64,000 bases of DNA from Epiperipatus broadwayi (GCA_028023455.1 JAQFVV010006354.1:62001-126000); one strand, 5' to 3'; positions 1-12,870 are shown, counted from the stretch's first letter. Numbers and translations: made by a program. Notes: generated by a model from the letters alone, not told the origin.

Positions 1-637
1 TGACGTTTCGACTTGGTCACACAAGCCATCCACAGAGTTATAAAAGGTAGAAAGACGGTTGTAGAGGCGCTACAATCACTGATTTGAATAAAATGTTAAA
101 ATTCCACCAATAGCAAAAAATGTTAAATTTAGGAATGTTTTTTAAAAAAATCTTTCCAAATAGGAGGAAGTTTACATGTATCATCTCGCTTATTGATACA
201 ATCTGGCCTTTTAAGTATCTCAATGGCTTCTCTAATTTTGCATTGGTAGAGATTATCACATCTGGATATGATCCTGGTACTAGAAAAATCAATTTTATGA
301 CCTGAATCTATAGTATGGAGTGAGAGTGCTGATGATGATGAGTGTTGTTTAACTGCATTAGCATGCTCATCTCTCCTAACACTGATGCGATGATTACTCA
401 TACCTATGTAAGGAGCTTTACAATTTTTACATGAGATTTGATAGACACCATGAGATTCAAGAGGGATTGAATCCTTAGGCTTAGTTATTATATTGCTGAT
501 CTTTTGATGAGCAGAAAATGCTGTATCTATGTTATAGCGTTTTAATATACGTCCGATACTGTCTGTAATTCCTTTTACATATGGAACGCAAATTCTAATA
601 GCTGATTTATCATCTTTTTGTTTCCTATTTTGTCTAT
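1..637 (-). mobile_element. PLE family 1, inverted 3'-end copy (truncated)
   Basis: This stretch is the reverse complement of 2220-2856: base 1 pairs with base 2856 and the match runs to about 637. It holds the C-terminal part of a Penelope-like polymerase, from a KQKDDKSAI block to the stop near 129, with the GIY-YIG endonuclease (GVYQISCKNC ... YIGMSN), and the 3' UTR. Only a few residues differ from the plus-strand copy (for example YIGMSNHR versus YIGMSNRR), so the two copies are young or homogenised. The fragment starts at the window edge, so its outer end is unseen. Tail copies joined in inverted orientation to a main copy are a known PLE insertion outcome. Confidence 0.85.
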
Positions 638-2857
638 TTTGGAAAAATTTAGACAAAATTGATAAAGTATTGCTACATTTACGTTTATTCCTTAGTAATA
701 AAATACATCCTTTACTGTGGACTAGTTTTGATCGAATTGCAAGTTTTAGATCGTTTAAAGATTCGGAATTTGTAACAGCAAAGCAAAAGAAAAAATTGCA
801 AATGCTAATTAGAACACAATCCCCAAACATTATGTATCCAAATCAAAAAACCGTTTATAATTTATCTAGGAAAGCCCTCTCTACAGATGAAATTTCGGTT
901 TTAGAAAAAGGTTTCAATTTTGCTTTAACACCTTCCCGGATACCTTTTGAGAAAATTGTTTGTAATGTTGAATCAGCTCTCGATAAAATTGATTCTACAT
1001 CGGCTGATTTGGCTAGAGCTGAGATTTGTAATATTTTTAAAAAAGCTAAGCTTCCTAAAAATAATATTTCAAAGAAAGAAAGACAAGCATTAAATAATAT
1101 AAAATCGGACAAATCAATTGTTGTACTTCCAGCTGATAAAGGTAATGCCACAGTCGTAATGGATCGTGACATTTACCATAATAAAATTTTAGATCTGCTT
1201 AATGATAAAACTTATAAACTATCAAAAAGAGATCATACTACGTATTTGGAAAAAAACAACAAAAGCTATTATTAATAAATCACCTATTGAAACAGAGATA
1301 AAAAATAAAATAATCCCTCGTGAAAAATCTTGTGTCTGTCCAAAATTTTATGGACTTCCAAAAATTCACAAACCAGATACCCCCCTTCATCCAATAGTAA
1401 GTGCAATAGGTTCTCCAACTCATATTTTAGCCAGATACTTATCGGATTTCATTAAACCTACAATCCCATCTATTAAATCATATATTAAAAACTCTCTTCA
1501 TTTTATTTCTGTTTTAAAAAGTTTAAAAATTAATGCTAATGACATTCTGGTCAGTTTTGATGTCGTGTCTTTGTTTACAAACATTCCAATTGATGAAGCT
1601 TTAAATATAATCTCACAACGTTGCAATTTACCAGACCATATTATTGCTTTAATTAAACATTGTCTCTTAAATACATATTTTGTATACAATGGACAGCATT
1701 ACAGACAAGTTTTTGGTACTCCTATGGGCTCACCTATCTCAGGAGTAATAGCTGATTTATTCATGGAATATATAGAAACTCGTGCTTTAGAATCATCATC
1801 TTTAAAACCTCTCATTTGGCTCAGATACATAGATGACACTTTTGTCATATGGCAACATGGAAAAAATAAATTAGATGATTTTTTCTTACATTTAAATAAT
1901 ATGCATCCTCATATTAAATTTACAATGGAGACAGAGTCTGATGGAAAACTCCCTTTTCTTGATGTTCTAGTCACCAGAACACCAAATAGTTTATCTTTTT
2001 CTATTTACAGAAAGGATACACACACAGACAGATATTTGCATTTCCATTCTCATCATCACCCAACTCAGATAGTTTCTGTAGCCAAAACTCTTTTAAATAG
2101 AGCAATTAACCTTTCAGATGAGACACATCTGAAAGAAGAAATAAATCATATTAATAGTGTTTTATTAGCAAATAGTTATAATTACAAATTTATAAAAAAA
2201 GCCTTATTTCAAGCCCAAAATAGACAAAGTAGAAAACAAAAAGATGATAAATCAGCTATTTGGATTTGTGTTCCATATGTAAAAGGAACTACAGACAGTA
2301 TCGGACGTATATTAAAATGCTATAATATAGATACAGCATTTTCTGCTCATCAAAAGATCAGCAATATAATAACCAAGCCTAAGGATTCAATCCCTCTTGA
2401 ATCTCATGGTGTCTATCAAATCTCATGTAAAAATTGTAAAGCTTCTTACATAGGTATGAGTAATCGTCGCATCAGTGTTAGGAGAGATGAGCATGCTAAT
2501 GCAGTTAAACAACACTCATCATCATCAGCACTCTCACTCCATACTATAGATTCAGGTCATAAAATTGATTTTTCTAGTACCAGGATCATATCCAGATGTG
2601 ATAATCTCTACCAATGCAAAATTAGAGAAGCCATTGAGATACTTAAAAGGCCAGATTGTATCAATAAGCGAGATGATACATGTAAACTTCCTCCTATTTG
2701 GAAAGATTTTTTTAAAAAACATTCCTAAATTTAACATTTTTTGCTATTGGTGGAATTTTAACATTTTATTCAAATCAGTGATTGTAGCGCCTCTACAACC
2801 GTCTTTCTACCTTTTATAACTCTGTGGATGGCTTGTGTGACCAAGTCGAAACGTCAG
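638..2857 (+). mobile_element. Penelope-like element, family 1, 5'-truncated
   Basis: The body of a PLE: coding region, about 130 bp of 3' UTR and a terminal segment with a degenerate hammerhead. The homology of the inverted copy stops at about 637, and the plus copy starts abruptly inside its own reading frame (an open frame is readable from about 640). It therefore looks 5'-truncated at the junction. The downstream border near 2857 is set by where the inverted copy begins at the window edge, so the true end may lie a little further on. Confidence 0.8.
670..2728 (+). pseudogene. PLE reverse transcriptase with C-terminal GIY-YIG endonuclease, one frameshift
   Basis: This encodes the retroelement polymerase that would copy element RNA at a nicked target. 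Reading N to C: a PLE N-terminal region (ALSTDEISVLEKGFNFALTP, then LPADKGNATVVMDRD), RT motif A (SFDVVSLFTNIP), motif B (GTPMGSPISG), the catalytic motif C (RYIDDTFV), KLPFLDVLVTR, and a C-terminal GIY-YIG nuclease (GVYQISCKNC, YIGMSNRR). The frame changes once, at a run of seven A at 1250-1256: the N-terminal frame stops at 1275 and the rest is open from before 1202 to the stop at 2728. No canonical ATG start is visible because the 5' end is missing. One indel in about 2 kb makes this the best-preserved pol in the window. Family assignment is firm. Current activity of this copy is unlikely. Confidence 0.88.
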
Positions 2858-2862
2858 TATAT
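2815..2862 (+). ncRNA. Degenerate hammerhead ribozyme at PLE 3' end
   Basis: The core reads CTGTGGA at 2822-2828 where CTGANGA is expected (one mismatch). Stem II is GGCTTG (2830-2835) with CAAGTC (2842-2847), followed by GAAA at 2848-2851 and the cleavage triplet GTC at 2853-2855. Flanking ATAACT and AGTATAT can form stem I. Helix III is only AC/GT with no loop, so it could close only between two molecules. PLE terminal repeats are known to carry such hammerheads. The A-to-T change in the core probably weakens or abolishes cleavage. The same motif is present at 1-42 on the minus strand. Confidence 0.5.
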
Positions 2863-4047
2863 TAATATTAAAAGTTTTTAACACGGATGAACCCGCAAAA
2901 TATATATTTTATATATTTAACCCATGCAAATCTTCGTTTTAACATATATATATACTGTTCAAAATAATAACTATCTTATTTAGGATAAATGTGATATAGC
3001 AATATGTGTTTTTTAAGAGGTATAATTAGTAGGCCACATTATTTGTCATAAAATTGATAACAATCAGATGTTAACTAGAAATTGAAAGATGTGGATATAT
3101 GATTTGAAGCTGTTTTCATTCATTTCAAAGCATTTCCAAATTCAGAGATTGTAATGTAGTAGACAGAGTCATGGAATAATAAGAATAATATTTTCAATAA
3201 TGAGTTACAATTTTATTTACACTATAATAATTTCTAAGCAACTGGCTGGTGCTTATGTGATTGTTATCTATAAATTCATCTTGCTAATCTATTATTTATT
3301 TTGATATTAGTTATAATGGTTAGTTAACTTTTTTTATATACAATAAATGTTGATAACTCAATAGTGATGTAACATTTTTGTAGATCATGTCATATTTTGC
3401 ATGTTAATCTTACAAAAAATTTTCACAGAATCATAGAAGTATACACATTACCAATATGTTTCAATAAATATATCATGGATTAATTTCATTTTTGGACCTA
3501 CTATTTATATTAAATCTGGGATCTTACTTTTATAATATTTATATGTATTTCCATAAACATCCTTTATTATCCTGAAATTATGGGATCAATCAAATATAAT
3601 ATGGCTCTTCATCTTTCAGAATATTAAAATATCTAATAATTTATGCTATATCATATCTAATCCACTTTACATATATCAGTTTTCATGGATTGTACTAGTG
3701 AAAAAGATAATTATGTCATTTCATATATTGTTTATTTCCATAAAAAGAAAAGTTGCAAATGAGAGAAAAATCACCAGATAAATATATATAGAAAGTAGAA
3801 TTTTTTTTGTTAAGCAGTGTCTAGAATTTTTTTTGTTAAGCAGTGTCTAAAAAAAATTATAGGTAATTAAGTTAATAAGAATAAACCATCATATTATATT
3901 TGATCAGTTATAAGACAATGTAGTAATTCTTAAGGAGTGAATTATTATATATTTTCTTTTCAGGTCCAGCATGTAGAAGAAGCTAATTTTCAAAACTCTA
4001 TATTTTAAGGACAACTGTTTATTTTTGATGGTTTAGAATTCTGCATC
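2858..4047. other. AT-rich stretch without recognised gene
   Basis: No open frame or repeat family recognised apart from a 26-bp direct duplication at 3797-3848. A polypyrimidine-AG at about 3950-3962 is followed by only a short frame with an early stop, so it was not called an exon. Confidence 0.6.
3797..3848. repeat. 26-bp tandem duplication (2 copies)
   Basis: Two identical adjacent copies of a 26-bp unit containing an eight-T run and GTTAAGCAGTGTCT, at 3797-3822 and 3823-3848. Confidence 0.9.
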
Positions 4048-4055
4048 CATTAGAG

Positions 4056-4382
4056 CAGGGGTCCCCAACCTTTTTGCACTTAAGAGCACATTCTATAATA
4101 CCGGCCAGGTGGCGGGCATCATTTATTTTTACAATGTAAATTTATAGTTGGATATTGTTAATAATACATATAATGTACAGAAAAATATTTATTTACATTG
4201 TAAAAATATAGAATGCCCTTCAATTTGATTACAATATAATACAATAATTTATAAGAAATTTTAAAAATTAAATTTATTTGTATCAGATAAATAATTTTTT
4301 ATCATGTTAGGATAGCGGCGGGCACACATAAAATGGTCTGCGGGCACCATGGTGCCCACGGGCATAGGGTTGGGGACCCCTG
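4056..4382. mobile_element. hAT-type MITE, 327 bp, with 8-bp target duplication
   Basis: The terminal inverted repeats are perfect for 15 bp: CAGGGGTCCCCAACC at 4056 and its reverse complement ending at 4382. The direct 8-bp duplication CATTAGAG flanks the element at 4048-4055 and 4383-4390, which is the hAT signature. There is no coding capacity. The right end holds the 16-bp palindrome GGGCACCATGGTGCCC at 4342-4357. The ends resemble those of hAT families that are widespread and sometimes horizontally transferred among animals. Exact family membership is not determined. Confidence 0.93.
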
Positions 4383-4390
4383 CATTAGAG

Positions 4391-5541
4391 ATTCTGAAAA
4401 GTGAATAAAAATAAAATGACATTTTTATCGTTAATTGAATATAGATTATGAAGTATTTTAATAAATCACATGTTAAATGATATATGATTTATGCATGTAT
4501 GAGTGATTATAGAACCACTAGTTATAAGAAGAAAAATAGAAACTAATTTATTACTTATAAAAAATTTTAAACCATACGTATATGATAAGGTTTTTTTCAA
4601 AAAGATGTTTTATATTGTAAATAAAATGATTATATATAAAAAAAGATATATAAAATATTTGAGAATGGAAATAATAACGAGGAATGAATAATATGAAAAG
4701 GCCGAGAAAAGTAAATTTTGTAAATGTCTGTTGTTAAATAATGATATTGGTAAAAATAATATAAAAGTCATAATATCCGAATACAATGATGATCAGTCAA
4801 TGTGATTTAATATACATTTTCAGTGTAGTAAGTACTACATGCTATTAACAGGCAAGAAATTTTTGAAATTTTCTTTAATCGTAGATATAATTGTAAGCTT
4901 TTAAAAATATTTTGGAACAATATTGAGAAATTGTATTATATTTCTTATTTTTCAGTTGTTAAGCATTAAGAAAAATTTTAAAACTTATATTAATAAATGG
5001 AAAGGTGTTTTTGGTTCAGTAGAATATATATATAATTTCATTCATAGATAATTCTGTCACAAATATTTGGAATATGAAGAGACTCTGAGATATTATATTA
5101 AGAACTAATGCTACAAATGTCCTCTTAAAAATTGTTAACCAGTCTGCGATTCTTCATACACAAACACACACACATATCTTGCCGCAGTATATTAAATAGT
5201 TTGCCAAAAAATATAATTTAGTTGAGAAATCTAATTCTGTATAAGAATCTTTATGAAAGATAAAGTACAGAATAGTGTTTATAAATAGTTGTTTTTGTTT
5301 TTTTTTTGTTTTGTTTTTTAAAAATAAGTAGGTATCATTTGTTAATTTATATATAATCCCCAAAATTATGTGCTTTTTTGCTTGTTAGAGAAGCTGTATT
5401 TGTTAATATTTATTTATGCTTAACGCTTTCAAAGCTCCATGGCTTCATATTCATAGCTGTATTTATTAATAAAGATAAGTATATTTTTGCTATAAAACAG
5501 TAAATATTTACATGTTTATATATTTTTGTAATATTTTTTAG
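4391..5541. other. Intronic AT-rich sequence upstream of SEL1L exon
   Basis: No gene recognised. The last about 25 bases (T-rich, ending TTTTTTAG) form the acceptor site for the exon starting at 5542. Confidence 0.55.
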
Positions 5542-5796
<255 letters not shown>

Positions 5797-6150
5797 TAAA
5801 CATTCACTAAACTTGATCAAATCCCATTGCTCAGGCAGTGAAGTTAAATATATTATCTTTGCTGAAAAAGAATCCTTTGCTGACTTTGTTTGTTATTAAT
5901 TAAACAGCATTAATTGAATTAATACATTCTGTCTTTTATAAATATATTTTTACTTTTATTTAACATTATCAAATAAACTTATCTATCCCATTCTTTTTTT
6001 TTAAAAGAAGCTTTTTTCTATTATTACTGATTATACTTCCCTATTTCTGTATTTCTTAACAATTGCCTTGATATAAGATCTTGCATGAAATTTAACTACA
6101 TCATGAAAAGATTTTTGAATTCTGTTTATTTAGATAAATTGTGAGCTATT

Positions 6151-6192
6151 CATCATCATTATTATTGTTGTTGTTATTATTATTATCATCAT

Positions 6193-6279
<87 letters not shown>

Positions 6280-6303
6280 GATGATGATGATGATGATGAT
6301 GAT
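6151..6303. repeat. (ATT)n/(ATC)n compound microsatellite, LINE 3' tail
   Basis: About 150 bp of trinucleotide repeat, mixing ATT, ATC and ACC blocks. It directly abuts the 3' end of the minus-strand LINE that follows. Simple-repeat tails are usual for several LINE clades, so it probably grew from the LINE tail. Confidence 0.85.
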
Positions 6304-6836
6304 GTTTCAATAAAAGCTTTATTGACCTCAATGGTTTACACAAGTTTACATCTAGAAAATTTCAAATTTAACATACAATGAGTAATATTAGGGTGAACAT
6401 AGATTAAGGAATTAAGTGGTTACACTTAATGGTTTATGGACTATAACAATATAAAGAATAAAAATCAAAAATAATCAGAGTGCTAAAGCTTGATGAGCTT
6501 ATTTAGTTTTGTTCACATGTGTTTTTGAATGTTAGTTGTATGATAGTTTTTTTTGCAGCATTCACAACATTGATGGTTGCCTTAACAATGACCATGTTGC
6601 TGCATAAGTGGGGGTTGGTTATTATTCTATCTATTTTGAATGTGTAACAGTTTGTTGCTAAATGTAGTTGGGTGTCGTCTGGTATTATTGCCAATTAAGA
6701 AAGTACATTTAGTGCACTAGTACACTTATAGTACAAATGTGGCCACCCTAATGCTAGTTATTGATCTTCCCTGAAACACAACCATTATCTGAGTAATGAT
6801 TGTCTCTAGTTTTCTGTAGGTGTTACACATCATCTA

Positions 6837-9700
6837 TCACATTTGGTTAAGTGCTACACATTGATAAATAATGTGGTCCAGCATCTCTTCTGCTCGATTG
6901 CAGAATCTACAGAAAGGATCAATAGATATGTACATTCTTTTATGATAAAGAAAGTGGGTTGTTGTCAAAGCAATGAGATTCATTTTAATGATAAAATCAA
7001 AGTATTTGGGCTCTAGAGCCCATTTTTTATATTCCTTGAGTAATCTCTTATTGTAAATTCCTAGCATAGGTTGTATAACAGTAGTATCTGTTTCTTTTTT
7101 TATTAAACCATAAATATCTTAGTATGAATACTTATGCAAATACTGCTCTGGAATCTTGTCTGTTGTTTTGCATTTGTATATAATGTTAGTGAAAAAAAAA
7201 CCTTTTGGAGGTGGTCTGTCTGTTGGAGTAACTTCTAGAAAGTGGTTAATTTTTGGATATTTGGCAAGTATTGTAATTATTGAGTTTCTTAATTTCGTGG
7301 ATGAAAAATGTTGATGTTGTGTAAGCCAAGTCCATTCTTTATTAGGGGCTGGCTAAGTTTTTTTGTGGAGATTGCTGTTTTTCTGGCCCAAAGTTTATTA
7401 TATATGGTTTTAATTTTTGAAATAAATGCCTTTGGGAATGAAATAACTGGTACGTAGTATGTTATTTTGGCTGTGATGATCTGGTTAATTAACTGTACTT
7501 TGGAATATAGTGAAAGATATGCCTTGGACAAGGAATTTATAATTTTTGCGGCTTCTTTAAGTTCATTTTGGATGTGGCATCTCATTCCTGTAATTCCCAC
7601 GTGAAATGGGAACCCAAGGAATGAGTTTGGTTTTGATTCATAAATTGATGTACATGGTTTACCAGTGTATAGTGACCAGGCTGTGGTTTTGGCCAGATTA
7701 AACCTTAATTCATATTTCTGTGAATATTCTTGTAATATTTCTTGGAGTTTCAGTATTTGTTTTTTTTATGTTAGGAATATGAGTAAATAAGCAATGTTAG
7801 GAATATAGTAACATCATCCATATAGGCAACGCGTGTAGTACATTGTGTTGTGTTGGGTATTTCAATCCCAGTAAATGCATTTTGTATGCTTTTAATAAGA
7901 GGATTGATTTAAAATATAAACAATAATGAACTAAGAGGGGATCCTTGGGATATAGATTTGATGGGTGTTTAAGATGGTGAGTTTCTTCCATTTAAAGTTA
8001 TATGGATTTCTCTGTTCAGAAGCAGGTTTGCAATTATATATAGTTGTGTTCTATGAATTTCTGTGTCTTTTAGCTATTTCCAGAAGCATATATTTATTGA
8101 CTAAGTCAAAAGCAGCTTCTATGTCAAACTACACGATGATGGGTCTGTATTTTTTTCACTTTTTTACTGTGGCTAGAATTGCTTTGAAGAATAAGGCTGC
8201 TTCTGTTGTTGAAGAGTTTTTCTTTGCATATTGTGCTTCAGAGAGAAGTGGCATTATATATGGTTCAATTTCATCTTTAATAATTTTCTCAATAATTTTC
8301 ATCAGCAAAAACTCCATAGATATTGGCCTGAGGTCTATTATGGGTGGGATAATTGCTTTCTTTTTATTAATGGGCACTATGGCTATTGGATAGATGCCAT
8401 CCATTGGCTGAATTTTTTGTGCTAAATGGTTTGCTAACTAACCCAAATATTCTGCTGGAAATTTACTTAGGTGCTTTAATACAAGCAGTGGGACTTCAGG
8501 ACTACCTGGTTGACAAGGCTTTTTGAATAGTATTCAGTTTTGTTGTGAATAGATCTTTTGTGAATGGGGTTTTTGCCTCTGGTGAACCAAACAGATTATG
8601 TGGTTGTTTTTCTTGTAATTTCTGCTTAAAATATTCAAAAATTGACATAATCATATTGTGCCCTGTATGTGTTTCATTATTTGTATATAGTGCCATTGGC
8701 ACTTTTACATCTGGTTGGTTCCCCAGTGCCCATCTTATATAATCTCTTGTCCAAGTGTGTGGCCTGATTAGACATATCTTGCTTTTCTTTATCTTCAGAT
8801 AGCTTTTGAGTTCATCACATGCTTTATTGTATCAATGTGTAAGCTTGAATATATACTGCTGGGTGCAGTGTGAGGGGTTAATCATGATTATTCTCTAGTG
8901 CAACTCATCTGCCAGAGATAAAAGTCATTTTCTTGTTATATGGTTGATGTTAAAGAACAGCATTTCCATAAATGCAAGATATTTTTGAACCGTGTTCAAA
9001 GTCATACCTTTGATTTTGTTTAGCATTATGTAGGTTTCAGAGAACAGAAATTCAGGGGTTGTTTCTAGGGAATGAAACTCTTATTGTTCTTGTAAGTGGA
9101 AAAGGTGATATTTGAATTTGAGCACAGTCAATTATGACTATTTGAGCTGAGTGATTGGAAAAGTTGAGGGAATTAGTTTTATTTTGATTAGGTCGTGGAG
9201 CATTGGAGTATAAAAGCACAGATCAATAAGTGAAGAGAAGTGACTATTGTGGAAACAGATGGCATTATCTAGCAAAAAAACCTTGGCCACTCATTAGTGG
9301 TAAACATTGTGTAAATTCGTGATATTTTAAATTATAATCTCCGAATTAACACAATTGGGTTTGAAGTTATAACTAATCTTGAATTAATGTTTGCAATTAT
9401 GGTAACTATTTTATTATTCTATAAAGACATATATATATATATAAACCAGATTTATTGTCATGCTTTTTTGGTTTAAGGTTGCAATTAATAAGTTCATGCC
9501 ATTGTGAATTATTTTGAAAGTTGTGAATGGGAAATTTCTAGCAATTATGAGTCCAGTGCCAGCTGAGGGAGAGGAAGAGTCTCTGGAGCATGCACAGAAA
9601 TCTTCCATATTTAAATGCTTGGCTGGGTCAGTTTGTGATCCAGCATAAATTTTTGTCTCAAGTATGGTTGTACATGTTTGATTCAGTGTTTTAATTACTT
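6837..9700 (-). pseudogene. LINE ORF2 remnant: APE endonuclease and reverse transcriptase
   Basis: Pieces of one ORF2 occur in order on the minus strand. An APE-like piece at about 9410-9700 has AGTGLIIARN and INLVYIY. A linker lies at about 8500-8700. RT fingers at 8156-8404 have IDLRPISMEFL and LLSEAQYA. RT palm has the catalytic YMDD encoded at 7813-7824. Thumb and connection lie at 7289-7600. A C-terminal cysteine motif (CRFCNRAEEMLDHIIYQC) lies at about 6837-7067. The pieces lie in different frames, so the gene is dead. Earlier stretches at 8700-9400 are too degraded to read. Confidence 0.7.
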
Positions 9701-10053
9701 TTTGAGGTTGAGGTCAAACTCCTGATGTTGATTGCTGCAATTTTTGCTTTCATTATATGTTGTTTTTTGGTTGAGATTTAAATGTTAGGGTTGATCTGGT
9801 ATTTCTTCCCATTCATTCTCATATTCCATTTCCAGATTTTCATCTGTTTCCACCGTAGTTGTAGTGTTGTGATCATCAAGGCTAAGGTTGAATTCTGTTA
9901 TTTTGATTTTTTTGGTCCCTGTTTTTTTTTTCGTGGGTGGCCTGGTCTTCTCCTTTGTTCTGTGTTACATTTGGTGATTTGAGGCATATTTGGAGTGATA
10001 GCTTTCATAATTTCCATTGTTGTGTTATTTTTAATACTGGGTGTTTGTTGTGT

Positions 10054-10057
<4 letters not shown>

Positions 10058-10086
<29 letters not shown>
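10058..10086. repeat. (TA)n microsatellite, insertion border
   Basis: An uninterrupted TA run ending directly at TGTGACG of the inserted element. A shorter TA run borders the other end at 11846-11859. Confidence 0.85.
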
Positions 10087-10089
<3 letters not shown>

Positions 10090-11845
10090 GACGATCACAT
10101 AAAGTCGTCGACACACATATATATTTGTTAATAACATTAGATAAATTCGCTAACAAGAAGTAATAAAGGTGAAATAAATTAGCTATTAAATTTTTAAAAA
10201 AAGGAAGAAAAGAAAAAATTGAAAGTCTAATGTCAAAATTACTGTGGATTTTGTAATAGTAAGAGAAGGGGAGGGGTGCATAAAGAAATGCGTCTCTTTC
10301 TCTCTTGTAAGTCAAATGCTAGAAAGGTATTTTTGTTTATTGTGGGAGAGGGGAAGGGGATGCATAAAGAAATGCGTTTCTTCTTTCTCATTAAAAAAAC
10401 TATATAATAACAAATTAAAATAAAATGTAAAACACAAATGTGGAAAAAAAAATGAATTGTAAACTTTAAATAAAATGTAATATGTGATATATAAAAAGAA
10501 AAACAATATGGCCATAGGTGTGAAAGTCTATTGGACAAATTAAATTCCATGGACAAAGAAAATGTTAACTACGGAAGATCTTTGCCTGATCTGTTAAATT
10601 AATTGGGACTTAAATTCCAGCCACTAATTAAATAAAGAAACATAATGATAAGAATTGGTTGGAAATCTAAGTCTTAATTAAAAATTTTGAAAACAATGAA
10701 CAAAAGAAAGAGATTAAGAAAATTACAATTTTTATCTGGCATTGCTAGTAGAGACTTTGAAGAAGCAACAGCTCAAAGAAAATGGAAGAAGTGTGTGGCT
10801 AGTGGCGTTAAAGGGATGTGGGTTCGGATTCAAGCCGTCTCATCACTGACTCACAATATAAGATCTTTGCCTGACCTGCTAGAGGGACCGCCGCTCCTGT
10901 AGCTGTCAACTGAAACTCAACCTAAAGAATCAACAAGCAAAACTGGAATGAGAAATAACTCCACAAACTGAGGAAGTTAATCAAGAGCGCTCGGAAGAAA
11001 TACCCATGGGACAATTACTACAAAGCCTAGGTAAAAGCATGCATGCATTCTAATCTGTTTACTACTTATAACTAAATACACAATTAATAATTTGATAAAA
11101 TAGGACTCTATCAACAGGACATTAAGAACTTTAATATTTGATCTGTTTTCATATGTTTTATTATAGCCGTGTATTTTATAAGTGTGTGGTTTTTTTTTAT
11201 TATTATTATTATTATGTATTTTTTTATATAAAGTGTGAGTTTATTATTAAACATATTTATCATTAAATTTTGTATCCTTGCTTTATTCTCCTATCACCAT
11301 GCTACGACAGGTGGGAAACTGTAATTAGTGATTAAAGGGGCATGCTGATTTATTTAAGGTATTCATGTGCTGCTTGTTCGTGCGAATTCCCAATTCTAAA
11401 AAATAAATAGCAAGCACTGGACATTCATTAAATTTCTTTGAAATAGTTTGCTCTGTTCAGCAGCCGAGAGTACTTGGTCGGGAAAAATAACGCCAAGATA
11501 ATATGTACGTATTGCCTTGGGGTTTGGTCAAGGGTATAGATATGAAGTTAAATTTGTATCTGTATTAGCTCTCTGCTTGTATTGTAACGGCGGTGGTTAA
11601 ATAAATAAACAATCCATTACAGTTGGAGGCTAAGCCGGGATATTTTGGTTAGTAAAACTGTTAGTAAACAAATAAGAAATAAGAATAAGCAAATGCTGAA
11701 AAATAAATGTATAATAAAAAATAAATGAAAGGAAGAATCAAAGTTGTAAAAAAATAAAGTATAATAAATAAGTCTAAAATATAATTGAAAGTATTAAAGA
11801 TTTAAATCAAATCAAGCAACCATCCAAATAACCATTTCCGTTATA
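10087..11845. mobile_element. Inserted element with TGTGAC...GTTATA ends in a (TA)n tract
   Basis: LINE sequence lies on both sides, so this 1759-bp block is an insertion. It is flanked by (TA)n at 10058-10086 and 11846-11859. Its ends, TGTGACG and CCGTTATA, are near inverted repeats. Inside are a doubled segment of about 87 bp around 10262-10385 (sharing GCATAAAGAAATGCGT) and an unknown 71-codon frame at 10687-10902. An LTR-like junction at about 11620 reads ATTACA followed by TTGGAGGCTAAGCCGGGAT, which resembles a tRNA primer site. It could be a non-autonomous LTR element or another TA-targeting family. No enzyme is encoded. Confidence 0.6.
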
Positions 11846-12227
11846 ATATATATATATATTTTCTTGATCACTGTTACTGTGTAAGTTTATTTGTTCTTTT
11901 ATTATCTTTTTTTCATCAACATCTTTGGTAGGCTGAGTTGGATGTTTTTTTCCATTGCAGCCTCTTGAGGCTGTTGACTTTTTATTTTTTTTTATCAGTG
12001 GGGGTTTGAATTCTATTGGTTGTTTTTGTTGATAAATCCAGGTATTGGCAATGTGTGTGTAGTTTTTTTATTATTCAGTTGTTGCTGAGCTGTGGTTTTT
12101 TTATATTAATTCTTTATTGTTTATTAGTTGGTTTTGTTAACTGTTTTGTATTTTTTGATTCTTGTGGGTGAGCTTCTCTTGGTTGATCTTCAGTGATTGG
12201 TTGGTTTTTCTGGTTCTTTTTAGTATA

Positions 12228-12870
12228 GCAATCAGTTGCTAAGTGTCCAGTTTCACCGCACGCAAAGCATCTTGGCCTTAATTCTTTTATGTGCTTGGTC
12301 AGTATTTTATTTTGGTCATCTATTTGTGTGGGGTTATCTTCTAGGTTTACACTGCCATTTTGAAATGAAAATTGTTGCTGGAAACCGGAATGGGGTGTTG
12401 GATAAGTAGATTTATTTTATATAAATAGCTTTGCCAAATGACTGAATTAATTTTTGAAAATCCTGTATCATATATCCAAAATAAGTGTTTTTAATTATTC
12501 CATTACAATAGTTTTGCAAGCTTTGATCCACTATTATTAGCACATAACTTCCTAAAGTTTTCACTTATGTTTGAAATCGTGTGCGCTGATGTTCATCGAA
12601 AAATTGAATTGCAACGTATCGTGAGTTTAGATGCTTTCCAATACTAGAGACTGTATCCCACATTGCTGTTGCTGTCTGCTCTTCATAAAGAAGCTCTCTG
12701 GGGAATTTATAAAGTGTTAAATTCCTATCAGTGACTGCTAACACTAGTGATTTTGATGAAAAAATTTTTGGGAAAGTGTCTAATAGTTTTTTAGGGATGG
12801 TGCTATTGAAACTAACGTTATATTTCTTGGAGTTCATTTTGATTCCATATTGTTGGGGAGGGCTCTTCAT
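12228..12870 (-). pseudogene. LINE ORF1 remnant with CCHC zinc knuckle
   Basis: This is the nucleic-acid-binding ORF1 protein of the surrounding LINE. An open piece at 12565-12870 begins MKSPPQQYGIKMNSKKYN and contains LAVTDRNLTLYKFPRELL. Downstream, at 12228-12269, is a clean C-x2-C-x4-H-x4-C knuckle (CFACGETGHLATDC). Frameshifts separate the two pieces. A gag-like ORF1 with a CCHC motif is typical of several LINE clades. The knuckle itself is unambiguous. Confidence 0.7.

Noticed and set aside
3950-4008. Polypyrimidine-AG followed by a short frame as an upstream SEL1L exon
   Set aside because: The frame stops after about 14 codons and shows no Sel1-repeat similarity; no donor is placed sensibly.
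6146-6343. Poly-His/Asn/Asp reading frame
   Set aside because: Translation of an (ATT)n/(ATC)n microsatellite, as are the poly-Leu frame at 18557-18772 and the poly-Tyr frame at 45230-45430.
10840-10870. GGGTTCGGATTCAAG near 10817 as a tRNA gene
   Set aside because: Only a T-loop-like string. No acceptor, D or anticodon stems could be folded around it.
10687-10902. 71-codon open frame as a gene
   Set aside because: No recognisable motif or homologue. It lies inside a non-coding inserted element, so it was mentioned but not called.
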